Of a stretch of 64,000 nt of DNA, positions 54,985-62,722 are shown in pieces. The position numbers were made by a program, and so were the translations under genes. Within the stretch, counting starts at the first letter, position 1, and every line of letters begins with the position of its first letter. Source of the stretch: Prevotella sp. (GTDB lineage: Bacteria; Bacteroidota; Bacteroidia; Bacteroidales; Bacteroidaceae); NCBI GenBank assembly GCA_017470055.1, contig JAFUFD010000020.1, positions 115,492-179,491 on the forward strand, in the 5' to 3' direction. Under the pieces are notes generated by a model that searched no databases, was not told the origin of the DNA, and saw only the letters and a list, made by a program, of their open reading frames with translations.

Positions 54985-56525
54985 TATTGTAGTTTCTTAA
55001 GCAGACTGGCGATGCTTACCTTATCCTCGATGATAGCGGCGAGGTCAGCGATGCTCACACGCTCCTGCTCCATGGTATCACGGAAGCGGAGGGTCACCTT
55101 ACCGTCATTGAGAGACTCGTGGTCGACGGTCACGCAATACGGGGTACCGATGGCATCCTGTCGGCGATAACGCTTTCCGATAGAGTCTTTCTCGTCATAC
55201 TGGCAGTTGAAGTGGAACTTCAGGTCGTTGATGATCTCACGAGCCTTCTCAGGCAGACCGTCTTTTCTCACCAATGGCATCACTGCGAGTTTCACAGGAG
55301 CAAGGGCTGCGGGCAACTTCAGTACCACGCGGGTCTCTCCGTTCTCCAGTTTCTCCTCCTGGTACGAGTGACACATGATGGAGAGGAACATACGGTCGAC
55401 ACCGATAGAGGTCTCGATGACGAACGGTGTGTAACTCTCGTTGGTCTGTGGGTCGAAGTATTTGATGCTCTTGCCAGAGAACTTCTCATGCTGCGAGAGG
55501 TCGAAGTTAGTACGTGAGTGGATACCCTCCACCTCCTTGAAGCCGAATGGCATCTTGAACTCAATGTCTGTGGCGGCATTCGCATAGTGGGCGAGTTTGT
55601 CATGGTCGTGGAAACGGTAGTTCTCAGCACCAAAGCCCAGTGCCTGATGCCACGCCATACGAGTCTGCTTCCACTTGGGGAACCACTCCAACTCCGTGCC
55701 AGGGGCTACGAAGAACTGCATCTCCATCTGCTCGAACTCACGCATACGGAAGATGAACTGACGGGCAACAATCTCATTACGGAATGCCTTACCAATCTGG
55801 GCGATACCGAATGGTATTTTCATACGCCCCGTCTTCTGCACGTTCAGGTAGTTGACAAAGATACCCTGTGCCGTCTCAGGACGCAGGTACACCTTCATAG
55901 AGCCATCAGCAGAGGCGCCCATCTCCGTGGAGAACATCAGGTTGAACTGACGCACGTCTGTCCAGTTGCGGGTACCGCTGATAGGACATACAATCTCCTC
56001 ATCGAGGATAATCTGCTTCAGAGCCTCCAAATCGGGTCCCTGCATGGCTGCGGCATAACGCTCATGCAGTGCGTCACGCTTCTCCTTGGTCTCCTTCACA
56101 CGCTCACTGGTCTCCAAGTATTTAGCCTCATCGAACGAGTCGCCAAAACGCTTGCGGGCCTTCTCAACCTCCTTCTGTATCTTCTCGTCATACTTGGCTA
56201 TCTGGTCCTCGATGAGCACATCAGCACGATAGCGCTTCTTCGAGTCACGGTTGTCGATCAATGGGTCGTTGAAAGCATCAACGTGTCCTGAAGCCTTCCA
56301 GATAGTGGGATGCATAAAGATCGCTGAGTCGATACCCACGATGTTCTCGTGCAACAGCACCATCGACTTCCACCAGTATTCCTTGATGTTATTCTTCAAC
56401 TCCACACCGTTCTGACCGTAGTCGTAAACGGCTCCTAATCCATCGTAGATATCACTGCTGGGGAACACGAAACCATATTCCTTGCAGTGGCTCACGATTT
56501 TCTTAAATACATCTTCTTGTGCCAT
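54984..56525 (-). CDS. glyS: Glycine--tRNA ligase (alpha2 dimeric type)
   Basis: This 513-residue class II aminoacyl-tRNA synthetase is of the single-chain GlyQS kind. It starts FKKIVSHCKEYGFVFPSSDIY. Class II motif 2 is FRNEIVARQFIFRMREFEQMEM and motif 3 is in ETSIGVDRMFLSIM; the anticodon-binding domain is at about 410-510 (PVKLAVMPLVRKDGLPEKA). It charges tRNA-Gly and uses glycine as does the gcv operon upstream. Promoter at 56554-56585. Confidence 0.97.
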   Translation of the reverse strand: MAQEDVFKKIVSHCKEYGFVFPSSDIYDGLGAVYDYGQNGVELKNNIKEYWWKSMVLLHENIVGIDSAIFMHPTIWKASGHVDAFNDPLIDNRDSKKRYRADVLIEDQIAKYDEKIQKEVEKARKRFGDSFDEAKYLETSERVKETKEKRDALHERYAAAMQGPDLEALKQIILDEEIVCPISGTRNWTDVRQFNLMFSTEMGASADGSMKVYLRPETAQGIFVNYLNVQKTGRMKIPFGIAQIGKAFRNEIVARQFIFRMREFEQMEMQFFVAPGTELEWFPKWKQTRMAWHQALGFGAENYRFHDHDKLAHYANAATDIEFKMPFGFKEVEGIHSRTNFDLSQHEKFSGKSIKYFDPQTNESYTPFVIETSIGVDRMFLSIMCHSYQEEKLENGETRVVLKLPAALAPVKLAVMPLVRKDGLPEKAREIINDLKFHFNCQYDEKDSIGKRYRRQDAIGTPYCVTVDHESLNDGKVTLRFRDTMEQERVSIADLAAIIEDKVSIASLLKKLQ

Positions 56526-56553
56526 AAAAACGTTAAATTTGCAAATTTGGGTG

Positions 56554-56585
56554 CAAAGGTACGACTAAGCGAGCAAAAAAGCAAA
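56554..56585 (-). promoter_or_regulatory. Promoter of the glyS-FKBP unit
   Basis: On the minus strand, TTTG (56582-56585), 20 bases, TACCTTTG (56554-56561): exact consensus, leader about 22 bases. Confidence 0.7.
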
Positions 56586-56658
56586 TAAATTTGCATTTTT
56601 TCGAGCGTAAGTACCTTAAACGAAGTTAAAGATAGTGCTTTTTCATGGAAAATCAGTA

Positions 56659-56666
56659 TATTTGCA
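56659..56666 (+). promoter_or_regulatory. -7 box for the GH3 gene
   Basis: TATATTTG, 27 bases before the ATG at 56694; the -33 element is poor. Confidence 0.4.
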
Positions 56667-56693
56667 ACATTATTTAATATAACACCACTAACT

Positions 56694-58865
56694 ATGAACA
56701 GACTGACTACCACTTTATGCCTCTTGTTCTCCTTCCTGACGGGGACAACAGCGCAATCGCACGACTTCCAGAACACGAGACTGAAGGACGAGCAGCGCAT
56801 CGACCTTTTGATGCGCCAACTGACCCTTGACGAGAAGATTGCACTACTATCCACAAACCTTGGCGTGCCACGCTTGGGCATCCCCTCCCTCAACTGCTAC
56901 GAGGGACTGCATGGCATCGCCTTAGGAGGTCCTGCGGATAATAACGGAAAGAAAGAGGTCGACGGCAAGATGGTGCCTAACCCATTGCCTACGACGATCT
57001 TCCCACAGGCTTACGGACTCGGCGAGACATGGGACCGTGAGGCTGTCAAACGGGTGGGACAACAGATGGCAGAGGAGGCTCGCTACTATATCCAACAGCC
57101 ACAGGCTCGTCGCAAGGGACTGGTCATCTACGCCCCTAATGCCGATCTCGCACGTGATCCCCGATGGGGACGTACGGAGGAGAGTTATGGCGAGGATGCT
57201 TTCCTCACTGGACAACTCTCCACCGCCATGGTGAGGGGCTTACAGGGCGACGACCCTCGTTATTGGAAGACGGCTGCCTTGATGAAGCATTTCCTTGCCA
57301 ACAGCAATGAGGACGGACGTGACTCGACCTCCAGCAACTTCGACGAGCGACTGTTCCGTGAATACTATTCCTATCCTTTCTATAAAGGTATCACTGAGGG
57401 CGGAAGCCGTGCCTTCATGGCTTCGTATAACGCCTGGAACGGTACGCCGATGTGCATCAATCCCATTCTTGACCAGATAGCACGACAGGAATGGGGCAAC
57501 AATGGTATCATCTGCACGGATGGCGGAGGACTGCGCCTGTTGGTGAATGCCCACAAGGCGTTCCCCACCATGGCGGAAGGTGCCGCCGCAGTCATCAAGG
57601 CGAAGACGGGCATGTTCCTCGACAACTACAAAGACGCTGTGAATGAGGCACTTGCGAAAGGGCTTATCACAGAGAAGGACATCGAGGTCGCCATCCGGGG
57701 CAATATCTTTGTCGCTCTTAAATTAGGGATGCTCGACGGTGCTGACACGAAGAGTCCTTATGCCCATATCGGGAAAGACTCGACAGCGACACCTCCCTAT
57801 CAGACAATAGCGGCAAAACAGGCGGCAAGGGATATCACCAACAAGTCGTTGGTACTATTGAAGAACAACGGTCTGTTGCCGCTCAATGGCAAGAAGATTC
57901 GCAAACTCGCCGTGGTAGGACCTTATGCCGACCAGATCATTTACGACTGGTATAGCGGCACCCCACCCTACGAGGTCACTATCCTGAATGCTTTGCGTGA
58001 GATGGCGAAGGTGGAAGGCTTTGAGGTCAACTATATCCCCGACAATCGCATGGACCAGGCGGAGCAGTTGGCTCGTGAGGCGGATGCCGTTGTCATCTGC
58101 ACGGGCAACCACCCTTACGGCACGAAGGCTGACTGGTTCTTCTGTCCTGTTCCCAGCGATGGGCGTGAGGCGGTGGACCGCAAGTCGCTCCAATTGCCTG
58201 ACGAGGACTTGGTGCGCCAACTCTATCGTGCCAATCCTAACACCGTACTGGTACTGGTCAGCAGTTTCCCCTATACCATCAATTGGAGCAACGAGCACCT
58301 GCCTGCTATCCTGCACATCACCCATTGCAGTCAGGAGCAGGGTCACGCTGTCGCCGATGCCCTCTTTGGAAAGGTCAACCCTGCTGGTCGCACCACCCAG
58401 ACTTGGGTGCGTGACATCCTCGACCTGCCCCCGATGATGGACTATGACATCCGTCATGGACGTACCTATATGTACCATCAAGGCGAAGTGCTCTATCCTT
58501 TCGGCTATGGACTCAGTTATACGACGTTCCAATACGGACAGGCGAAGGTCGTCCGACAAGACAAGCAGGCTGTCGAAGTCAGCGTACCCGTCACGAACAC
58601 AGGCAGTTACGATGGTGATGAGGTCGTCCAACTCTACGTCTCCTATCCTGACTCAAAAGTCGAGCATCCTCAAAGACAACTCAAGGCTTTCGAGCGCATC
58701 CACATCAAGAAAGGCGAGACGAAAGAGGTCATTCTCCGCATCCAGCGCAGCGACCTCACCTATTGGGACACCACTAAACACGCTTTTGTCCCAGAGAAAG
58801 GACGTATCCATCTGATGATAGGAGCCTCCTCTGCGGATATCCGCACGGAGGCAGACGCTGGTTGA
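56694..58865 (+). CDS. Exported glycoside hydrolase family 3 (beta-glucosidase/xylosidase-like)
   Basis: The 723-residue protein has a signal peptide (LLFSFLTGTTAQ). The N-terminal GH3 barrel (about 30-340) has YEGLHGIA, the substrate-binding KH at 198-199, and the nucleophile D276 in ICTDGGGL. The C-terminal alpha/beta sandwich (about 375-600) and the fibronectin III-like domain (about 640-715: VTNTGSYDGDEVVQLYV) complete the chain. It removes terminal beta-linked glucose or xylose units in the periplasm. The EGLHG signature and the FGYGLSYTTF loop are typical of xylosidase-like GH3 enzymes. It is monocistronic; its stop falls inside the first unit of the downstream repeat. Confidence 0.93.
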   Translation: MNRLTTTLCLLFSFLTGTTAQSHDFQNTRLKDEQRIDLLMRQLTLDEKIALLSTNLGVPRLGIPSLNCYEGLHGIALGGPADNNGKKEVDGKMVPNPLPTTIFPQAYGLGETWDREAVKRVGQQMAEEARYYIQQPQARRKGLVIYAPNADLARDPRWGRTEESYGEDAFLTGQLSTAMVRGLQGDDPRYWKTAALMKHFLANSNEDGRDSTSSNFDERLFREYYSYPFYKGITEGGSRAFMASYNAWNGTPMCINPILDQIARQEWGNNGIICTDGGGLRLLVNAHKAFPTMAEGAAAVIKAKTGMFLDNYKDAVNEALAKGLITEKDIEVAIRGNIFVALKLGMLDGADTKSPYAHIGKDSTATPPYQTIAAKQAARDITNKSLVLLKNNGLLPLNGKKIRKLAVVGPYADQIIYDWYSGTPPYEVTILNALREMAKVEGFEVNYIPDNRMDQAEQLAREADAVVICTGNHPYGTKADWFFCPVPSDGREAVDRKSLQLPDEDLVRQLYRANPNTVLVLVSSFPYTINWSNEHLPAILHITHCSQEQGHAVADALFGKVNPAGRTTQTWVRDILDLPPMMDYDIRHGRTYMYHQGEVLYPFGYGLSYTTFQYGQAKVVRQDKQAVEVSVPVTNTGSYDGDEVVQLYVSYPDSKVEHPQRQLKAFERIHIKKGETKEVILRIQRSDLTYWDTTKHAFVPEKGRIHLMIGASSADIRTEADAG

Positions 58866-58948
58866 CTTAGAGTCAGCAGGTCTGTCGACTTAGAGTCAGC
58901 AAGGTTGTCGACTGGAGTCAGCAACCCTGTTGACTGGAGTCGACAGGC
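58861..58948. repeat. Four tandem units of about 22 bases with internal dyads
   Basis: Units start at 58861, 58884, 58907 and 58929, each GTYGACT..AGTCAGCA-like and 20-23 long. Each unit is itself an imperfect dyad around GACT and AGTC; the last reads GTTGACTGGAGTCGAC. The array lies between convergent genes and may end both transcripts. Confidence 0.75.
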
Positions 58949-59025
58949 GATTAGGATGCTTGTAACGATTGATTACAATGGCACTTTACATCGATTATAA
59001 CGGCACTTATAACTGCTTAGGATGC
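58949..59025. repeat. Second pair of diverged direct repeats
   Basis: TTAGGATGC occurs at 58951-58959 and 59017-59025. CGATT...GGCACTT occurs at 58966-58986 and 58992-59008. The stretch directly continues the tandem array and ends just before the HU-like gene stop. Confidence 0.55.
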
Positions 59026-59029
59026 CTCC

Positions 59030-59692
59030 TTACTTCTTGATGTGCCTATAATAACAAACAGTACCCCCTATCTTCTTCGGACACAGATAGGGTGAAGGGG
59101 TTGTACAGAGGCTATCAAGCCATTTGTTTGCCATATACCTCGTGATTCCAAACAAGTACATCATCTGCCGACAAGTCAGCATCTCATGATCGTTAAACCA
59201 CTCGTCGAGTCGCTTTTTGATTTGCTCCTCCGTCTGTTGGGTAGAGTGCCCTACCCGTCCTCTGCCTGTGGCGTTGATGAAGTGGTAGCCGTGCTCGTTC
59301 AATTGTTTGAGGAACTGACGGTCGGGTGTGAAGCCGATGGTGTCGATACACACGTCATTACCCGTGATCTTCGCAGGGTCTGTAAACTGGATTTTCAGTT
59401 CATTACCATACTCGTCATAGCGTCGTCTGAACTTCAACTTCAGGAAGAACGTCCCTAACCCCTCCAAGTGAAGTCGCAGGTTGTCCGTCAGTTGATTGAT
59501 AATCTCACGCTCCAAGACGATTAATGCCGCCTCCATCAGTTCCGGTCGGAACGTGTTGCAGTTCTTGAGATGCCTTAGGAAATAAGCCTTCCCCACTGTC
59601 TCATTCGTCTCATGTCTCACTTGATACGTGTCGTTCCCCTCGCTGTCTTTCTGCGGGTTCCGATGCACACTGAATTTGATATTGTAACCCAT
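59030..59692 (-). CDS. HU-like DNA-binding protein with C-terminal winged helix
   Basis: In this 220-residue protein, residues about 1-130 match the Bacteroidetes HU-related family: IKFSVHRNPQ, YQVRHETNETVG, VLEREIINQLTDNLRLHLEGLGTF and KLKFRR. In place of the usual short tail there is a second domain (about 150-220: TEEQIKKRLDEWFNDHEMLT, FGITRYMANKWLDSL, a wing ending GTVCYYRHIKK) that looks like a winged helix. It may be a nucleoid protein with added sequence specificity or a regulator; neither is proven. A -7 box lies at 59720-59727. Confidence 0.82.
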   Translation of the reverse strand: MGYNIKFSVHRNPQKDSEGNDTYQVRHETNETVGKAYFLRHLKNCNTFRPELMEAALIVLEREIINQLTDNLRLHLEGLGTFFLKLKFRRRYDEYGNELKIQFTDPAKITGNDVCIDTIGFTPDRQFLKQLNEHGYHFINATGRGRVGHSTQQTEEQIKKRLDEWFNDHEMLTCRQMMYLFGITRYMANKWLDSLCTTPSPYLCPKKIGGTVCYYRHIKK

Positions 59693-59719
59693 AGTTGCTA
59701 AATTGGTTAATTAATGATG

Positions 59720-59727
59720 CAAAGATA
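59720..59727 (-). promoter_or_regulatory. -7 box for the HU-like gene
   Basis: TATCTTTG on the minus strand, 27 bases before the ATG; no clear -33 element. Confidence 0.4.
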
Positions 59728-59787
59728 ATGAAAAATCAGCAAACAGACCACACTTTGACACAAAATATCTCCCTTTTCACTCTTTTT

Positions 59788-59819
59788 TTTGGAAATTTCA
59801 AAGAAAGTGCATATCTTTG
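59788..59819 (+). promoter_or_regulatory. Promoter of the PAP2 transcript
   Basis: TTTG (59788-59791), 20 bases, TATCTTTG (59812-59819): exact consensus. It lies about 385 bases before the likely PAP2 start, giving a long leader. Confidence 0.65.
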
Positions 59820-59865
59820 CAGTGCCTAATCTTCGGAGAGGCAAACAGACATAAGTGAGACTAGC

Positions 59866-60162
59866 GTGTCCACATTATCTTGTTTCTCAACTCAAAAAAC
59901 GACCAAACAAATTGAGAATATCAGAGAAACAGGCATCAGTGCGCCCTGCATAGCGGGTGTATGCTTTGCCTTGTTATATCTGATATGGGTTACTTGGTCG
60001 TTTCCCTTGAGTTGGTATACAAGTAGAGGATATGCCTGCTCTTTTTATGTGCTGACATTTTGGATTGCAGAAGCAATAAAACTCATAAAAACGACCAATA
60101 ATGAAAGTTTTCTATTTCTGCGCCCAAACCCATGTCCAGCACTTTATAGGGACAAAGGGTAA
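59866..60162 (+). CDS. Doubtful 98-residue membrane ORF in the PAP2 leader
   Basis: The frame starts with GTG about 40 bases after the predicted transcript start. It contains two hydrophobic stretches, IAGVCFALLYLIWVTWSF and YACSFYVLTFWIAEAI, separated by SWYTSRG, which would give a two-helix membrane protein. I recognise no family. It overlaps the extended PAP2 frame. It could be a real small membrane protein, a decayed remnant or chance. Besides this ORF, the spacer 59693-60211 holds only promoters. Confidence 0.3.
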   Translation: MSTLSCFSTQKTTKQIENIRETGISAPCIAGVCFALLYLIWVTWSFPLSWYTSRGYACSFYVLTFWIAEAIKLIKTTNNESFLFLRPNPCPALYRDKG

Positions 60163-60211
60163 GGGGAGGTTGTGTCTGCTGGATGCAGAGTACAACTGGG
60201 TTAAACAGAGC

Positions 60212-60946
60212 ATGCTCGTATGTGTTTTGCTCTGTCAGTTTCTAACTTCATCCGCTCAAGGGAGTGTTGGTGATAGTATTCATGCTGGAGGGAGTGATTT
60301 TCACGTTAACCAGTTGATTATACCATCTGTGATGGTCGCTGTCGGTTCTTGGGGAGTCTCCAACGGATGGTTCTGTGGTGTAAAGGAAGACGTGAGGGAT
60401 GGCTTCTCAGACTTACGTGGTGAATGCCGCTTCAAGGCGGATGACTATCTTCAGTATTTACCCGTATTGACAAATGTGGGACTGGCTTTTACTGGAGTAA
60501 AATCGCGACATACACTTCGTGAGCGTCTTGCCGTAACAGCAACTGCTTATCTGACAATGGGGGCGATTGTGAATGTCACCAAATACGCTGTCCAAGAGAA
60601 ACGACCAGATTCTAATGCGCACAATTCTTTCCCATCAGGGCATACCGCTACGGCATTTATGGGAGCAGAATTGGTGCGAGAGGAATATGGAGGTATCAGT
60701 GGCATTTGTGCTTATACTTTCGCTACTGGTATTGCTTTTCTTCGTCTATACAACGACCGCCATTGGCTGAATGACATTATTGCTGGCGCTGGTGTCGGCA
60801 TTCTCTCTGCACGTGTTGGATATTGGCTGTTACCATGGGAACGTAAACTGTTCAAGTGGAAAGAAACTTCTCCAACGATAAGTGTTGTGCCATCTTATAA
60901 TCCCGTTGCTAATCAATGGGGTATATCACTATCGGCAAATTTGTGA
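60212..60946 (+). CDS. PAP2-family phosphatase, exported/membrane
   Basis: From ATG 60212 the product is 244 residues, with a signal-like start (MLVCVLLCQFLTSSAQG). The PAP2 triad is complete: KYAVQEKRPD, FPSGHTATAF, and RLYNDRHWLNDIIAGAGVG with the catalytic His. Several hydrophobic helices and a tail of likely beta structure follow (VVPSYNPVANQWGISLSANL). Such enzymes dephosphorylate undecaprenyl pyrophosphate, phosphatidic acid or lipid A. The frame opens at 60101, but the extra 37 residues lack a signal. Composition is slightly more AT-rich than in the neighbours. Confidence 0.9.
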   Translation: MLVCVLLCQFLTSSAQGSVGDSIHAGGSDFHVNQLIIPSVMVAVGSWGVSNGWFCGVKEDVRDGFSDLRGECRFKADDYLQYLPVLTNVGLAFTGVKSRHTLRERLAVTATAYLTMGAIVNVTKYAVQEKRPDSNAHNSFPSGHTATAFMGAELVREEYGGISGICAYTFATGIAFLRLYNDRHWLNDIIAGAGVGILSARVGYWLLPWERKLFKWKETSPTISVVPSYNPVANQWGISLSANL

Positions 60947-61036
60947 GTACTGCCAATCTCCCCATATTGAGATAGCAGCAAACAAATGGACAGCAACCTG
61001 ACGAATAAAAGAACTTTGTCAGTACAATCATAGAAT

Positions 61037-61903
61037 TTATATCTGCATCCGCCTGAAGAATTCCTTCACGGCATTGCGCTGATACATCCCCTTGACATAC
61101 ACCAGCGAGGCGTGCATGGTTTCCTTGGCTTCCTTAATTGGAATGACCTTATAGCCTTCTTCCTCGTAGATGACCGACTCGGAGAGAATGGCTACCAGGT
61201 GGCACGACTTTACCATGTGAATCATCGTGTAAATCTCGTTGATCTCCATGAGAGGTTTCAAGTCAACACTGTGATTACGAAGCAGACCATCAAGCATCGT
61301 GCGGGCATTCATGCCCTTGGCAGGAACGGCTGTAAGAAAAGCCTTCAGTTGGCTGAGTTTCACCTCACCAAGTTTTGCCAAAGGGTGTTCCTCGGCTACA
61401 ACGGCACATAAGCGTGACTCAAACAGTGGAATCTCCTCCAGCAACGGCTCGTTTTCCAGAAGATTATAGGTCAACGCAAAGTCTATCTCACGGTTATGCA
61501 GCAGTGTTATCAGTTCGTCAGCACGTTCAAAACGGACATCAAACTGGATGTCGGGGTATTGCGGACAGAATCTCTGCATCGTCTTGGTGAGCAATACGGA
61601 CAAACCGTATGTTGCACCGATTCGGAGTCTTCCCGTCTTCAGCCCTTCCATATCGTGAAGTTGCTGCCTGCCTTGCTCGGCATACTCCAATGTCTGACGG
61701 GCAAACGGCAGGAACTGTCTACCTGCTTCTGTCAACGACACCTTCTTTCCGATGCGTTCGAAGAGTTGCACTCCGAGGTCATCTTCCAATTGCCTGACCT
61801 GTTGCGAAAGCGTACTTTGTACCACAAAGCATTCCTGGGCTGCGATGGAGAAGTTCTCTGTCTCAGCGGCCTTTACAAAGTAGTTCAATTGTCTCAATTC
61901 CAT
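61037..61903 (-). CDS. LysR-family transcriptional regulator
   Basis: The 288-residue protein has an N-terminal winged helix (MELRQLNYFVKAAETENFS, then QSTLSQQVRQLEDDLGVQLFER) and a periplasmic-binding-like effector domain (about 90-288). It resembles CynR/OxyR-like members but lacks the OxyR cysteine pair in the expected place. It is divergent from frnE, 115 bases away, and the gap holds a three-half-site operator. It therefore probably controls the frnE-MBL operon and itself. Effector unknown; oxidative or thiol stress is plausible from the target. Confidence 0.93.
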   Translation of the reverse strand: MELRQLNYFVKAAETENFSIAAQECFVVQSTLSQQVRQLEDDLGVQLFERIGKKVSLTEAGRQFLPFARQTLEYAEQGRQQLHDMEGLKTGRLRIGATYGLSVLLTKTMQRFCPQYPDIQFDVRFERADELITLLHNREIDFALTYNLLENEPLLEEIPLFESRLCAVVAEEHPLAKLGEVKLSQLKAFLTAVPAKGMNARTMLDGLLRNHSVDLKPLMEINEIYTMIHMVKSCHLVAILSESVIYEEEGYKVIPIKEAKETMHASLVYVKGMYQRNAVKEFFRRMQI

Positions 61904-61906
61904 GCC

Positions 61907-61935
61907 TTATCGCTTTTTTCGATAAATCTTATCGA
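61907..61935. promoter_or_regulatory. Probable LysR operator: three TTATCG/CGATAA half-sites
   Basis: TCGATAA-ATC-TTATCGA (61919-61935) is a perfect 7-bp dyad; another TTATCG sits at 61907-61912. The dyad centre (61927) lies about 65 bases before the predicted frnE start, where LysR recognition sites usually lie, and inside the lysR leader. Confidence 0.6.
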
Positions 61936-61949
61936 ATCATTCCCAAATG

Positions 61950-61957
61950 CAAATATA
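61950..61957 (-). promoter_or_regulatory. -7 box for the LysR gene
   Basis: TATATTTG on the minus strand; transcription would start near 61943, so the operator lies between start site and ATG. Confidence 0.4.
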
Positions 61958-61978
61958 CAAACTTTCGCTGAAACTCCT

Positions 61979-61986
61979 TACCTTTG
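61979..61986 (+). promoter_or_regulatory. -7 box for frnE
   Basis: TACCTTTG, with no good -33 element, as expected of an activator-dependent promoter. An AAGGAG (62006-62011) six bases before ATG 62018 is a rare clear Shine-Dalgarno here. Confidence 0.5.
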
Positions 61987-62017
61987 CAGCGTGAATTTTA
62001 AAGAAAAGGAGAAAACT

Positions 62018-62722
62018 ATGATGAAAATCGTTTATTGGAGTGACTATGCTTGTCCTTACTGCTACATCGGCGAGACCCGTTTGAAGAAAGCCATCAAAGA
62101 ACTGGGACTGGAGAATCAGGTGGAAATAGAGACACGAGCCTTCGAACTTGACCCTGGTGCCCCCAAAACGGTGGAGACCATCACCGTTGACCGTTTTGCC
62201 ATGAAGTATCATCTCTCGAAAGAGGATGCCCAACAGCAGATTGACCATATATCGCAGTTAGGTATCGACGAGGGCATTGATTTCCGTTATGCCACGACGC
62301 TCTACACCAACACCCGTGATGCGCACCGACTGACGAAACTGGCACAAACCAAGCACGATGCAGTGCTGGAAGACCACGTGAGCGAACTGCTGTTTGATGC
62401 CTATTTCACACGCAACGAGAAACTGGCAGACCACGACGTGCTGCTGCGTGTTGCTCTTGAGGCTGGCATGGACGAGGCAGAGGCAAAGGCTGTATTAGAG
62501 TCGAACCAGTTTGACGAAGAGGTGCGTTTCGATGAGCGTGAGGCCATGATGTACGGCGTACATGGTGTACCATATTTTATGTTCAACGGCAAATTCGTTA
62601 TCCCTGGTGCCTTGTCTGTCAGTGCTTTCGAGCATGCGCTGGAAAAGGCTCTGAAAGACCAACAGGAGAATACCGTCAGTGAGGATGCACACCAGTGTGG
62701 ACCAGAGGGTTGCAGGATATGA
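62018..62722 (+). CDS. DsbA-family oxidoreductase (FrnE-like)
   Basis: This 234-residue cytoplasmic thioredoxin-fold protein has no signal peptide. The redox motif is CPYC in WSDYACPYCYIG at about 12. The helical insert (about 60-165), GVHGVPYFMFNGKFVIPGA with the cis-Pro, and the C-terminal tail with a second Cys pair (HQCGPEGCRI) are as in FrnE of the DsbA family. It may handle disulfides under oxidative stress. The frame is open back to 61496 across the LysR gene; the two ATGs at 62018 and 62021 follow a Shine-Dalgarno. Overlaps the MBL gene as ATGA. Confidence 0.93.
   Translation: MMKIVYWSDYACPYCYIGETRLKKAIKELGLENQVEIETRAFELDPGAPKTVETITVDRFAMKYHLSKEDAQQQIDHISQLGIDEGIDFRYATTLYTNTRDAHRLTKLAQTKHDAVLEDHVSELLFDAYFTRNEKLADHDVLLRVALEAGMDEAEAKAVLESNQFDEEVRFDEREAMMYGVHGVPYFMFNGKFVIPGALSVSAFEHALEKALKDQQENTVSEDAHQCGPEGCRI

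Noticed and set aside
58861-58948. CRISPR array
   Set aside because: Units are contiguous with no unique spacers, diverge between copies, and no cas gene is near.
61496-62017. 174-residue extension of FrnE
   Set aside because: It lies antisense to lysR and across the operator; a Shine-Dalgarno precedes ATG 62018.
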